Source: Alphaproteobacteria bacterium MarineAlpha11_Bin1
Lineage (GTDB): Bacteria; Pseudomonadota; Alphaproteobacteria; MPNO01; UBA830
DNA length: 64,000 nucleotides
Direction: 5' to 3'
Assembly (NCBI GenBank): GCA_002937455.1
Contig: PTJZ01000001.1
Location: 379,605-443,604 of the forward strand
This document shows, one piece after another, positions 10,614 through 20,328 of the stretch (within the stretch, counting starts at the first letter, position 1; every line of letters starts with the position of its first letter). Both the position numbers and the translations under genes were made by a program. The notes below the pieces were generated by a model. It had not been told where the DNA came from. It worked only from the letters and a program-made list of their open reading frames with translations, and made no database searches.

Positions 10614-12035
10614 ATGGCCGGAGATGACCGCAAAGCGCAAACGCGCACCACTTGGCTCGGTGTGCTGAACAAACATGCCCACGATTTCGATGCTCCTGCT
10701 GATGGCCAATACTGGTCTCCTAGATTGGATACTGCGTCTCGCGACGAGCTTACCGCTATTCAAAATAACAAACTCGCGGCCGTCACACCATTTCTATACG
10801 AAAACAGCCCGTTTTATCGTGCACGGTTTGACCGGCTAGACCTTACACCGACCGATATTGCAACCGTCGATGACCTATCGAAGTGGCCAGTGCTTGATAA
10901 ATCAGAGATGATGGAAGACGCTATCTCCAACCCGCCGTACGGTACCTATACCACCATCGATGACGACGACTGGCATCAGCGTGGCTGGATGCTGTTTTCG
11001 TCCTCGGGATCAACGGGTGTGCCACGGGTATTTCGCTATACTCATCTTGACCGAGAGTACTGGGAGTGGGCCAATGCACGGGCCATGTGGTCAATGGATA
11101 TCCGGCCGGGAGACGTGATGTTTCCCATGGTCGGGTTTGGGCCCCATGTATGGATGTGGGGCGTAATGGCTGCTGCTAATCGACTTAAGCTCGCAGTCAT
11201 TCCCGGCGGAGGCATGGATGCCAAGGCGCGGGTGGGCATCATAGATCGTTTTAAACCAACCGTAATAGCGGGCACACCCTCCTATGCGCTCTACCTCGGG
11301 CGCGTGATGCAGGACATGGGCCTAGACCCGGCTGAGAGTTCTGTCACCACCCTATTCACTGGTGGCGAGCCCGCGATGGGGATCGACCGAACCCGCGAGC
11401 GCATAGAAGACCTATGGGGCTGTCGCACTGCCGAGTTTTACGGCTGTACCGAGGTTTCTCCCCATGCTGGTGGCTTCACATGCCGCTATTCCGAGGCTGG
11501 TAGCCAAGTTTTCACCCATTTGTCGGAAGATATCCAGATATGGGAACTAGTCGATCCCGATACGATGGAAACTTTGGCAGATGGAAAACGGGGTTTAACT
11601 GTCTGCACGTCACTGAATTCAGAAAGCTCACCTCAGCTAAGGTTCTTGGTTGGAGACTATACGACCTTCAACCGAGACACTTGCGAGTGCGGACGTAACC
11701 ATGTTCGCGCCATGGGTTCTTTCACTGGGCGCGCCGACGACCTAATCAACCTACGCGGAATTAAATTCTTCCCGAGTCAAATCGAGCAGGCGGTCCGCGC
11801 TGTCGACGGCGTCGGCGACGAATTCGAGATCATACTATCGACCAACGATGACGGCTTGCAAGTGATGGATATCCGCGTCGAACATCCCGATAGCAATGGT
11901 TACGTTGCTGAACAGGTGACCAACGAAATCCGTACTCGTTGCGAAGTACGCGCGACGGTGGAGGTGCTGCCGCCAGACACCCTCCCCAAGACCGAATTTA
12001 AAGCCAAACGGGTTCGCGACGAACGGAATCCTTGA
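10614..12035 (+). CDS. Phenylacetate-CoA ligase-like (PaaK family) AMP-forming ligase
   Basis: 473-residue adenylate-forming enzyme. Motifs are FSSSGSTGVPRVFRYTH (AMP-binding P-loop), EFYGCTEVSPHAGG, VGDYTTFN, and GRADDLINLRGIKFFPSQIE in the C-terminal AMP-binding part typical of PaaK. It probably activates an aromatic or other acid to its CoA ester. The ATG at 10614 is preceded by AGGAGCAACCC; an upstream TTG is less likely. A ring-cleavage-type dioxygenase gene follows 60 bases downstream on the same strand. Confidence 0.88.
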   Translation: MAGDDRKAQTRTTWLGVLNKHAHDFDAPADGQYWSPRLDTASRDELTAIQNNKLAAVTPFLYENSPFYRARFDRLDLTPTDIATVDDLSKWPVLDKSEMMEDAISNPPYGTYTTIDDDDWHQRGWMLFSSSGSTGVPRVFRYTHLDREYWEWANARAMWSMDIRPGDVMFPMVGFGPHVWMWGVMAAANRLKLAVIPGGGMDAKARVGIIDRFKPTVIAGTPSYALYLGRVMQDMGLDPAESSVTTLFTGGEPAMGIDRTRERIEDLWGCRTAEFYGCTEVSPHAGGFTCRYSEAGSQVFTHLSEDIQIWELVDPDTMETLADGKRGLTVCTSLNSESSPQLRFLVGDYTTFNRDTCECGRNHVRAMGSFTGRADDLINLRGIKFFPSQIEQAVRAVDGVGDEFEIILSTNDDGLQVMDIRVEHPDSNGYVAEQVTNEIRTRCEVRATVEVLPPDTLPKTEFKAKRVRDERNP

Positions 12036-12095
12036 TAAGGCGCCGCAACCATATTTTCGGAAATATATGTGCCAATTATTTGAAGCGAGGTTCTC

Positions 12096-12482
12096 TTGAT
12101 CAAGAGATTTGAAAACGGCGACGAAACCAAGATCAAATATTATCACGCCCACGTCTATTATGGCGATGACGATACGGTGCGGGAAACTGCGGCGCGTTTA
12201 AGGGAAAAGGTTTGGAACAAATGGCGGGACAAAGTTCGTATGGGGCGTTTCCGCGATACTGCCGTGGGACCTCACCCACAGGCTATGTTCCAAATCGAAT
12301 TCGACCCAGGGATATTTGATGAAATTGTACCTTGGCTAATGTTCAACCGAGACGGTCTGACCATCCTGCTACACCCCGATGCCGAAGACCCCTGGCGGGA
12401 CCACGCTTGGTATCCATTCTGGATGGGCGACATTCTGGAACTGCGCCTCGACTGGCTAGCGGCGGGGAATCGGAAGGCTTAG
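12096..12482 (+). CDS. DOPA 4,5-dioxygenase family protein
   Basis: 128-residue protein of the small DOPA-dioxygenase-like family. It has the N-terminal YHAHVYY, the central VGPHPQAMFQIEF and the C-terminal LLHPDAEDPWRDHAWYPFW, all with likely metal-binding histidines. Known members cleave catechol rings extradiol. The start is TTG at 12096 with GCGAGG five bases upstream; the nearby ATG leads to a stop. Its last four bases overlap the convergent MFS gene. Confidence 0.85.
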   Translation: MIKRFENGDETKIKYYHAHVYYGDDDTVRETAARLREKVWNKWRDKVRMGRFRDTAVGPHPQAMFQIEFDPGIFDEIVPWLMFNRDGLTILLHPDAEDPWRDHAWYPFWMGDILELRLDWLAAGNRKA

Positions 12483-13693
12483 AACGCATGCCGCTTAAGT
12501 ACCGTCCAAATCAGCCAAGCAACTGAACACAGGGCAACCTGCATTCCAACGACAGGTAACAAAGTACCATCGTATATTAGTCCTTGAGTAAGTGATACAG
12601 CCGCTGCCGCACACATCTGCACGAAACCAAGTACTGCTGCCGCCGCACCGGCAGCCTTGGGATGCGACATCATCACCCCGGCGGCGGTATTAGGGGCCAG
12701 AAATCCGCCACCAAACCAGAATACGAACTGCAAGATTACGATAACCCAAACCATCGACCAGCCGGCCACGCCACAGCCGGCGAGCACCACTGAGGGGAAA
12801 AACATAAGTAGGAGGCTGACATTTATGACCCGCGGCGAGCCCCAGCGCGGTATTGCCGCCCGCGCTGCGAACGATCCGGCCAAAAATCCCGACATAGCTA
12901 TAGCTGCAATGACTCCGTAGATCGACGGTGCCGCGCCAATACTGTCAATGAAGTAGTAGGGTGCGCCGGCAACAAAGCAATAAAGACCTGCATATCCGAT
13001 TGAATGGGTAATCATAAAGGCAAGGAACCCCCTGTGTCGGAAGAGGCCAATGTAGACGACACTAGGCCTATCTATTTCTGAGGGGCTATGCGCCTTGCTA
13101 GTTTCCGGCATAACAAAGAGTGTAGACAGAAGCCAGATCAATCCCGTAACTGCGGCGAATACAAAACCTACGCGCCACCCGGTGAGATCAAGCAGCACGC
13201 CGCCAATTAGTGGCGCCATTAGAAAAGAAGCCGCCATAAGGGCGAATAGCGTAGCCATAGCTTTCGGAGCGCCGACCGCGCCATAAACATCCCTCACAAC
13301 GGCGCGCGAAACAACGTATCCCGCAGCCCCACCCAGTCCTTGTATGCCACGTGCCAGAACTATCACCCAGATACTGTCCGCAGCAGCCGCTAGAGACGAG
13401 CCAGCTAGCGCCAATACCCCACCGATCAATAATGCAACGCGGCGCCCTCGCCGATCAGAGAATGGGCCAAAAAACAGCTGACCTATCGCAAACATAAGGG
13501 CAAACGACACGATGGTAAGCTGTATCGTCTCCGGTGGTCGGGCAAAAACCTCGCCGAGGGTTGGCAAGGCGGGGACAATCAGACCAGTCGCTACCTCCCC
13601 GAATGCAGTGCATAGGACCAACGTCCCGAAGACAAGGATACCAATACTTTGTCCGGATTGCGTCGCAACAATATTGTTAGGGTCTTCGTTCAT
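12479..13693 (-). CDS. MFS transporter, Bcr/CflA type
   Basis: 404-residue, strongly hydrophobic protein with about twelve predicted membrane spans. Family marks are PALPTLGEVFARPPETIQLT after span 1, the MFS loop GPFSDRRGRRVALLIGG, and RGIQGLGGAAGYVVSRAVVRD in span 4. These identify the Bcr/CflA drug-efflux group of the inner membrane. The substrate is unknown; the neighbours suggest an aromatic compound or its intermediates. Confidence 0.9.
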   Translation of the reverse strand: MNEDPNNIVATQSGQSIGILVFGTLVLCTAFGEVATGLIVPALPTLGEVFARPPETIQLTIVSFALMFAIGQLFFGPFSDRRGRRVALLIGGVLALAGSSLAAAADSIWVIVLARGIQGLGGAAGYVVSRAVVRDVYGAVGAPKAMATLFALMAASFLMAPLIGGVLLDLTGWRVGFVFAAVTGLIWLLSTLFVMPETSKAHSPSEIDRPSVVYIGLFRHRGFLAFMITHSIGYAGLYCFVAGAPYYFIDSIGAAPSIYGVIAAIAMSGFLAGSFAARAAIPRWGSPRVINVSLLLMFFPSVVLAGCGVAGWSMVWVIVILQFVFWFGGGFLAPNTAAGVMMSHPKAAGAAAAVLGFVQMCAAAAVSLTQGLIYDGTLLPVVGMQVALCSVAWLIWTVLKRHAF

Positions 13694-13803
13694 TCCTTAC
13701 ACACGTACATAATGCTGGGCGGCAATAGCTTCGGTAAAAAGAAAGGGTCGAGCGGAAAATTATTTACATATCGGAAGCCCGTCCGCAGAGGATCTTTGGA
13801 CCA

Positions 13804-14742
13804 CTAAGCCCCCAGCCCCACCAGAGACCGCGCGAAGGCCTCCGCATCGAAGGGACGCAGATCATCCTCACCTTCACCGACGCCTATAGCATATATCGGC
13901 AGACCAAATTTTTCAGCTAACGCCACCAAAACTCCGCCCCGAGCGGAGCCATCCAGCTTGGTGACCACTAGGCCTGTGACGTTACACAAACTCTGAAAAG
14001 TCTCAACCTGGGAATGCGCGTTCTGTCCAGTGGTTGCATCCAGAATCAATAGTGTATCGTGCGGCGCGTTTGCATTCTGCTTAGATATGACGCGCACCAC
14101 TTTTTGCAGCTGCTGCATAAGATCATCTCGGTTTTGTAGTCGGCCAGCAGTATCGATCAGCAAAATATCGCTATTCGCTGCTCGAGCATGCTCGATAGCT
14201 TCGAAGGCTAAGCTGGCGGCATCGGCACCCTGTTCACTAGAGACCACATCACACCCCGTTCGTTCACCCCATATCTTTAGCTGTTCGATAGCCGCGGCGC
14301 GGAAAGTATCACCGGCCGCCAGCATCACGGTTTTGCCATCTTCTTTTAGCCGCTTCGCCAGCTTACCAATGGTTGTAGTCTTACCGGAGCCGTTAACCCC
14401 AGTCACTAAAATCACGTGAGGACGGCAATCGATATTGGTTTCCAATGGTTTAGCTACTGGCGCCAATATCTTCGTTACTTCCTGCGCTAGGGCAGCCCGG
14501 ATCTCGTCAGCTGAGACTTCCTTATTGAAACGTGTGCTAGACAGTGCCGCACATAATTTTGCTGATGTTTCTACACCCAGATCTGATGTAATCAGTAGGT
14601 CTTCCAGTTCTTCTAACGCAACTTCGTCAAGTTTACGATCGGAGAAAATCCCGCCAATACCGTCCGACATTCGGGAGGAGGTGCGACTTAGACCATCACG
14701 GAGGCGAGCCAGCCAACCACTTTTCCCAAGCTCTTCGGTCAT
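13804..14742 (-). CDS. ftsY: Signal recognition particle receptor FtsY
   Basis: SRP receptor GTPase at the inner membrane, partner of Ffh. 312 residues without a long acidic A domain. Motifs are GVNGSGKTTTIGKLAKRL (P-loop), DTAGRLQNRDDLM, and TKLDGSARGGVLVALAEKFG, ending with IGVGEGEDDLRPFDAEAFA. Its start overlaps the mtaB stop by four bases (ATGA). Confidence 0.97.
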   Translation of the reverse strand: MTEELGKSGWLARLRDGLSRTSSRMSDGIGGIFSDRKLDEVALEELEDLLITSDLGVETSAKLCAALSSTRFNKEVSADEIRAALAQEVTKILAPVAKPLETNIDCRPHVILVTGVNGSGKTTTIGKLAKRLKEDGKTVMLAAGDTFRAAAIEQLKIWGERTGCDVVSSEQGADAASLAFEAIEHARAANSDILLIDTAGRLQNRDDLMQQLQKVVRVISKQNANAPHDTLLILDATTGQNAHSQVETFQSLCNVTGLVVTKLDGSARGGVLVALAEKFGLPIYAIGVGEGEDDLRPFDAEAFARSLVGLGA

Positions 14743-16001
14743 GTCGCTAATTGCGCTGTGAGCGTCTGATTGTCTCGCGCTACAATGCGAGCAGGAACAA
14801 TCCGCCCTTCCGCCGGCACCTGATCAGGAGTTCCTTCGATCCGGACATCTGCAAATTGAGGCGAATAGCCCCGCCCCTCCCCTTCGACCAAAACATCGGC
14901 AACTGAGCCGATTTGCGCATCCAGAAAGTCTCGCACCTGCGCTGCCCCCGCAGCACGCAATTTGGCGGCCCTTTCTTTGCGAATATTACCGGGTAGTTGA
15001 GGCATCCTAGCCGCCGGCGTACCGGGTCGCTCCGAATAGGGAAACACATGCAACCATGTCAGCCTGCAGTCATGGACTAGCGACAAGGAGTTGGAAAAAG
15101 CGTCCTCGGATTCGGTCGGAAAACCAGCGATTATGTCAGCACCAAATGCCGCGTCAGGACGAAGAGTACGAACTCGTTGGACAAAGCTCTTGACATCGCT
15201 TCGCCTATGACGCCGCTTCATTCTTTTTAGAATTAAATCATCACCCGACTGAACGCTTAAATGAAAGTGTGGCATTAGGCGCTGCTCATCGGCGATAAGG
15301 TTAAATAACGTATCGTCGATTTCAGCGGGATCAACGGAGCTGAGCCGCAACCGTGGCAATTCAGGTACCAACTTCAACAAACGTCTGACCATTTCGCCGA
15401 GCCTCGGGGTGCCGGGGAGATCCTTGCCGTAGTCTGTGATGTCAACGCCAGTCAGCACTACTTCGCGGTAACCCTGCCGAACTAGGGTACGCAGCTGTTC
15501 TACAATTACCCCAACCGGCACAGAACGGTTATTACCGCGGCCAAAGGGGATGATGCAGAACGTACACCGATGATCACACCCCTGCTGGATCTCAACGAAA
15601 GCGCGCATACGGCCGTCGAAGCCAGAGACAAGGTGGCCGGCGCTTTCGCGTACCGTCATGATGTCCATAACGGAAATGCTGGGGCTATTTAGGATATTGG
15701 GCCATGTTTCAGCAAGGAGCTTTTCCTCGTTACCAACGACGTGATCGACTTCATCCATAGAGGCATATTTTAAGGGGTCAACCTGGGCGGCACATCCAGT
15801 CACGATAATTTTGGCATTTGGATTATTCCTCTTAGCGCGGCGAATCGACTGGCGCACCTGGCGTTCCGCCTCTGCGGTTACGGCGCAAGAATTAACAATG
15901 ATGGCATCGTTTAACCCTGCCACTTCCGCGTGTCCGCGCATCACCTCGGCTTCGAAAGCGTTCAACCGGCAGCCGAAATTAAGGATTTGAGTTGCGCTCA
16001 T
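14739..16001 (-). CDS. mtaB: tRNA t6A37 methylthiotransferase MtaB
   Basis: Radical-SAM methylthiotransferase converting t6A37 to ms2t6A37 in tRNA. The 420-residue protein has N-terminal cluster cysteines in NFGCRLNAFEAEV, IVNSCAVTAEAERQ and IIVTGCAAQ. The radical-SAM CxxxCxxC is in GCDHRCTFCIIPFGRG, with a TRAM-like C-terminus. It is coupled by four-base overlaps to dapF upstream and ftsY downstream. Confidence 0.96.
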   Translation of the reverse strand: MSATQILNFGCRLNAFEAEVMRGHAEVAGLNDAIIVNSCAVTAEAERQVRQSIRRAKRNNPNAKIIVTGCAAQVDPLKYASMDEVDHVVGNEEKLLAETWPNILNSPSISVMDIMTVRESAGHLVSGFDGRMRAFVEIQQGCDHRCTFCIIPFGRGNNRSVPVGVIVEQLRTLVRQGYREVVLTGVDITDYGKDLPGTPRLGEMVRRLLKLVPELPRLRLSSVDPAEIDDTLFNLIADEQRLMPHFHLSVQSGDDLILKRMKRRHRRSDVKSFVQRVRTLRPDAAFGADIIAGFPTESEDAFSNSLSLVHDCRLTWLHVFPYSERPGTPAARMPQLPGNIRKERAAKLRAAGAAQVRDFLDAQIGSVADVLVEGEGRGYSPQFADVRIEGTPDQVPAEGRIVPARIVARDNQTLTAQLAT

Positions 16002-16864
16002 GTCAACAGACTCTGATCGAGTATTCCACAGAAGCTAGTAGCTGCCGGGCCAGTCATGAAGACCCGACCCAACTCCCCGGGGCGATCCTCCTGCCAGTTT
16101 ATGAGAAGTTCACCGCCATCGACCTCGACCACCATACGACGTCCTGCGAGGTCGCGTCGGTTAGCGTTCACGACGGCAGCGCAGGCCCCGGTTCCGCAAG
16201 CAAGCGTTAGTCCGACCCCGCGCTCCCAGACACGAAGTTTCATTCGGTCTGGTGCGAGGATCTGTGAAATGCCTATATTAGCTCGTTCGGGGAAAATGGG
16301 GTCATTTTCTAATTCGGGCCCAACCAATGCGATTGGTATTTCACTAACTTGATCGACGAAGAAAGTCGCATGCGGGTTACCCATACTAATAGCCGCCGGA
16401 TCGCTTAGCGGCCCGCAGGAAAGATCAAGATGGAGAGTATCGGCCTGCACTGCCAACGGAATTTTGTTCCATTCTCCAAGCGGGGTGCCCATATCTACGG
16501 TTATTAGTCCATAACCGGCACGTTTCACCGTCAGAAGGTCAGCGCCGGTAAGAAGGCCGACCTGGTCTTCACCAGTCTCCGCTAGCAGCATGGCACCAAC
16601 ACAGCGGGTCGCGTTGCCGCAGGCATTGACCTCTCCGCCGTCGGCATTCCGAATCCGAATGAATGCATGGCCACCAGAATCTTTTCTGGGTGTATCCTCT
16701 ATAGTTATCAATTGATCGCAGCCTACGCCGGTACGGCGGTCGGCGATCGCTGCCGCCTGGGCAGCAGAAAACATTATGCCGGCGGCGGGTTTTCCGCTAC
16801 GTGCGTCGATTATCACGAAATCGTTACCGAGCCCGTGCATCTTTATAAACGGCAGTTCATTCAT
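15998..16864 (-). CDS. dapF: Diaminopimelate epimerase
   Basis: Interconverts LL- and meso-diaminopimelate for lysine and peptidoglycan. It has 288 residues and the family start FIKMHGLGNDFVIIDARSG. The two catalytic cysteines are visible in NACGNATRCVG and LACGTGACAAVV. It is first in the dapF-mtaB-ftsY operon and diverges from the molybdenum hydroxylase gene across about 160 bases that hold a run of nine C. Confidence 0.97.
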   Translation of the reverse strand: MNELPFIKMHGLGNDFVIIDARSGKPAAGIMFSAAQAAAIADRRTGVGCDQLITIEDTPRKDSGGHAFIRIRNADGGEVNACGNATRCVGAMLLAETGEDQVGLLTGADLLTVKRAGYGLITVDMGTPLGEWNKIPLAVQADTLHLDLSCGPLSDPAAISMGNPHATFFVDQVSEIPIALVGPELENDPIFPERANIGISQILAPDRMKLRVWERGVGLTLACGTGACAAVVNANRRDLAGRRMVVEVDGGELLINWQEDRPGELGRVFMTGPAATSFCGILDQSLLT

Positions 16865-17023
16865 AGCGGCGGTAATATGGCGGTATCAGGCGTGATGTCC
16901 AGCGGATTGCGAGTTTTGTTATAGTTTCCCAGTATTGGTTACTCCCCCCCCCTCGACTTAAATCTATAATTCTTGGATTATCGGGTTGAGAGAAAAGGAT
17001 TAGGTCAAATTTAGGTAACGGCG

Positions 17024-19342
17024 ATGCAGTTTGGAATTGGACAACCCGTAACGCGCACGGAAGATCCAAAATTCTTAATGGGACAAGGTCAGTATGTAGA
17101 CGATCTCCGTTTACCCCATACAGTCGTTGGCTACGTACTCCGCTCGCCACACCCGAATGCGAAGATTAACAGAGTCAATTCAAGTGAAGCGGAAAAGGCC
17201 GAGGGTGTGGTGCTGGTGCTAACTGGCGCCGATGCTGATGCACAAGGGCTCGGCACCATTCAGTGTCACGTGCCGCCGATGGCTTTCGGCGGCCCCCCGT
17301 CGCCGACACCGGCACATCCGGTCGTTGCTCGCGATCGTGTTCGGTGTGTCGGTGATCCCGTAGCGTTCGTTTTAGCCGAGACTCTGGCACAGGCGAAAGA
17401 CGCTGCGGAGATGATCGAAGTCGATTACGAGGCACTGCCCGCAGTGGGGTCTACACGTGACGCGGTTAAAGACGGTGCGCCACTCGTATGGGAGGAAAAC
17501 GCTGGTAATCTGTGGTTTGAAATGGATCGCGGTGATGCAGACGCGACCAACTCCGCCTTTGATAGGGCAGCACATATAGTGAGGGCAGACCTGCATCATA
17601 ATCGGATTTCCGCTAACGCCATGGAGCCGCGCGCAGCGCTCGCCGACTACAGCCCTGGACGGCGAGAGTGGACAATATATATGTCTAGTCAGGGAACACA
17701 CCAGCATAGGCCGACATTTGGTGAAATTTTCCACAAACCTGCGACGGCATTCCGTATCATCTCTCCCGATGTAGGCGGCGGGTTCGGAATGAAGAACGGT
17801 GTTTTTCCGGAGGATGCTCTATGTGCATGGGCATCCAGGGAGCTGGGTAGACCGGTTAAATGGACCGGGGATCGATCGGAATCGCTTGTCAGCGATACGC
17901 ATGCCCGTGATGCCGAAACCGATAGCGAGATGGCTTTGGATGAAAATGGCAGAATTCTCGCCATTCGGGTTAAGGCGGATTACGGGGTCGGCGCATACTT
18001 GGCCGCTTCCGCGCCAGTACCGGCCTGTATCGGGTCTATGGTTTATCAAAACGTTTATGAATATGAGGCTATGCATATCCATATCCGGATCGTCTTCTCA
18101 AATACCACTTGGACTGGCCCCTATCGGGGCGCTGGTCGTCCGGAAGCAGTCTACGTTGTTGAACGCCTTCTGGATATTGCGGCCGATGAGATGGGAATTG
18201 ATCCGGTAGAGATTCGGCAGAGGAACTATATTCCTAAGGATAAAATCCCGTTTACTACACTGATTCCAACGGTCTACGACTCTGGGGATTTTTCTGGCAT
18301 TACTTCGCATGCGGCTGCGGTCGCTGACGTAGATGGCTTTGAGGCGCGGAAAGCGGAAAGTGCCTTACGCGGGAAACTGCGTGGGCTGGGGACATGTTCT
18401 TTCATCGACTTCGCCTCTCCTTTCAACGACCGGATGGAAATTCGATTCGACGAAACCGGTGCGGTAACGATTATTAGCGGGACCCATAGTCACGGACAAG
18501 GTCACCAAACGTCCTATGCGCAAATGATCCATAGCTGGCTCGGTGTGCCTTTCGAAAAGATCCGTCTTGTGCAAGGCGACTCGGACAAAGTTACTTTCGG
18601 CCGAGGTACCTATGGCTCCCGATCAATGACGGTCGGCGGGTCGGCACTTCGTCTTGCTGCTGACAAAATCATTGAAAAGGCAAAAAAAATCGCCGCACAT
18701 GTGCTAGAGGCAGCGGTAGAAGACATCGAGTTCTTAGATGGCACCCTGACGGTCGCCGGCACCGACAAGTCGCTACACATTTGCGACATGGCACCGATGG
18801 CTTATATGCCAATGGGATGGCCTGGCGAACTCGGTATTGGACTCGAGGCCGAAGCGACTTGGTCGCCGGAGCAAGGCCCAAACTGGCCAAACGGAACACA
18901 CTTCTCCGAAGTAGAGGTCGACCCCGATACGGGCTTTGTGGAACTCATTCGACATGTGGCGGTGAATGACTCCGGCGAGGTTATCAACCCCCTTCTGCTT
19001 GCCGGACAAGTACATGGGGGTGTCGCGCAGGGTATCGGTCAGGCACTGATGGAGGACGTTACTTACGATCCTGACGGACAAATATTAGCCGGATCATTCC
19101 TCGATTATTGCATGCCGCGCGCCGACGATTTACCAATGATTGAAACCTCCGATTTCGTAGAAGCGTGTCAGACAAATCCTCTAGGTGTAAAGGGTGGCGG
19201 TGAATCGGGCACAGTTGGGTCGATCGCTGCTGCTGTGAACGCAATCATCGACGCACTCTCCGATTATGGCGTGAAGGATATCGATATGCCTGCTACACCT
19301 CTTAAAGTTTGGCAAGCGATCCAAGAAGGAAAATCCGCGTGA
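17024..19342 (+). CDS. Molybdenum hydroxylase large subunit (xanthine dehydrogenase / CoxL-like, form II type)
   Basis: 772-residue molybdopterin-binding subunit. N-terminal VTRTEDPKFLMGQGQYVDDL is typical of aerobic CO-dehydrogenase-like large chains. The loop near residue 365 reads PYRGAGRPEA, the form II (AYRGAGR-like) pattern rather than the form I AYRCSFR of true CO dehydrogenases. GGGFGMKNG and the catalytic glutamate in KGGGESGTVGS near residue 722 are present. The FAD and 2Fe-2S subunits normally encoded beside it are absent here. It is joined to pyrE by a TGATG overlap. The substrate is unknown, probably a heterocycle or aldehyde. Confidence 0.9.
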   Translation: MQFGIGQPVTRTEDPKFLMGQGQYVDDLRLPHTVVGYVLRSPHPNAKINRVNSSEAEKAEGVVLVLTGADADAQGLGTIQCHVPPMAFGGPPSPTPAHPVVARDRVRCVGDPVAFVLAETLAQAKDAAEMIEVDYEALPAVGSTRDAVKDGAPLVWEENAGNLWFEMDRGDADATNSAFDRAAHIVRADLHHNRISANAMEPRAALADYSPGRREWTIYMSSQGTHQHRPTFGEIFHKPATAFRIISPDVGGGFGMKNGVFPEDALCAWASRELGRPVKWTGDRSESLVSDTHARDAETDSEMALDENGRILAIRVKADYGVGAYLAASAPVPACIGSMVYQNVYEYEAMHIHIRIVFSNTTWTGPYRGAGRPEAVYVVERLLDIAADEMGIDPVEIRQRNYIPKDKIPFTTLIPTVYDSGDFSGITSHAAAVADVDGFEARKAESALRGKLRGLGTCSFIDFASPFNDRMEIRFDETGAVTIISGTHSHGQGHQTSYAQMIHSWLGVPFEKIRLVQGDSDKVTFGRGTYGSRSMTVGGSALRLAADKIIEKAKKIAAHVLEAAVEDIEFLDGTLTVAGTDKSLHICDMAPMAYMPMGWPGELGIGLEAEATWSPEQGPNWPNGTHFSEVEVDPDTGFVELIRHVAVNDSGEVINPLLLAGQVHGGVAQGIGQALMEDVTYDPDGQILAGSFLDYCMPRADDLPMIETSDFVEACQTNPLGVKGGGESGTVGSIAAAVNAIIDALSDYGVKDIDMPATPLKVWQAIQEGKSA

Positions 19343-19890
19343 TGGACAATCGAAAGAAACAACTGCGCGATATTATCGCATGTAAATCATTCTCAAGGGG
19401 CGGCGACTTCAAGCTGGCGTCAGGTCAATCAAGCGGGTTCTATTTCGACATGAAGCCGACCGTGATGGATCCTAACGGTGCACGCCTTGCTGCTGAACTG
19501 ATCCTTGAGGTCGTCGCGAACGAGGACCTAGACTGTGTCGGTGGAATGGCAGTTGGTGCAGTGCCGATTATTACTGCGGTCGCGATGGCATCAACGGGGA
19601 CTGACCGATCTCTACCAGGCTTTCTTGTCCGGAAGGAGGTGAAAGAACGCGGCACAGAGAAACAGGTTGAGGGCAACTTGGTCCGAGGTGGCAAAGCACT
19701 TATCGTGGAGGACGTCACCACAACGGGAGGTTCGTCAATGCAGGCAATCGAGGCCGTAAACCGCGAAGGTAACGGCAGCGTTCCAGTCGTCGTCACCATA
19801 GTTGACCGGCTACAAGGCGCGGAGGAAAATTTCCGAAAACAGGGTATCCGCCTGATCGCGCTTTTAAACAAGGACGATTTCGCCGAATAA
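19342..19890 (+). CDS. pyrE: Orotate phosphoribosyltransferase
   Basis: Adds ribose phosphate from PRPP to orotate in pyrimidine synthesis. The start is the ATG sharing its A with the upstream TGA, giving 182 residues. Visible motifs are FKLASGQSSGFYFDMKPTVM, the lysine-rich VRKEVKERG loop, and the PRPP-binding ALIVEDVTTTGGSSMQAIE. Slightly shorter than enterobacterial PyrE but complete. Confidence 0.95.
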   Translation: MDNRKKQLRDIIACKSFSRGGDFKLASGQSSGFYFDMKPTVMDPNGARLAAELILEVVANEDLDCVGGMAVGAVPIITAVAMASTGTDRSLPGFLVRKEVKERGTEKQVEGNLVRGGKALIVEDVTTTGGSSMQAIEAVNREGNGSVPVVVTIVDRLQGAEENFRKQGIRLIALLNKDDFAE

Positions 19891-20328
19891 AAATTCCAGT
19901 CGCCTAAAAATAAAATCGCAGAGGTTACAAACACGAAACAGCTATCATGGTAGATAGTCTAAATTCTTATTGACGCATCTATATTGCGACGGCCGACTAT
20001 CAAACATCTGGCCAACCGCTCCCGATCAACACCCGGTTTTGCCATCTTATGATTTTATTATATTAGTCTCTCCGATGCGGTTATAAAAATGTGGTGCGAG
20101 TTCCGCCATAATCGAGGGCATCACGAAGCCGTAGCACCCGTTGCTAGATGCGGAGGCATTCCTCTCTTATAGAAAAGCTTAATTAGTCGATGTCGGGCGC
20201 TGTCTACACAAACGTCTTTGATATTTTTTTAAATGGATAGACCACGTTCGGTTATAGTTTAACCTTGTTTAAGTCTTGCCACCCGAATAGCTTCCGGTCC
20301 GCATAATGAAACTGTGGAGGCGAGCGAC
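19891..20328. other. Intergenic gap after pyrE
   Basis: About 440 AT-rich bases without a supported gene. It must hold the promoter of the thioesterase gene, but I cannot pick a convincing one. No hairpin followed by a T run was found directly after pyrE. Confidence 0.4.

Noticed and set aside
16944..16952. Run of nine C between dapF and the molybdenum hydroxylase gene
   Set aside because: Noncoding homopolymer; a possible sequencing weak point but no evidence of phase variation of a gene.
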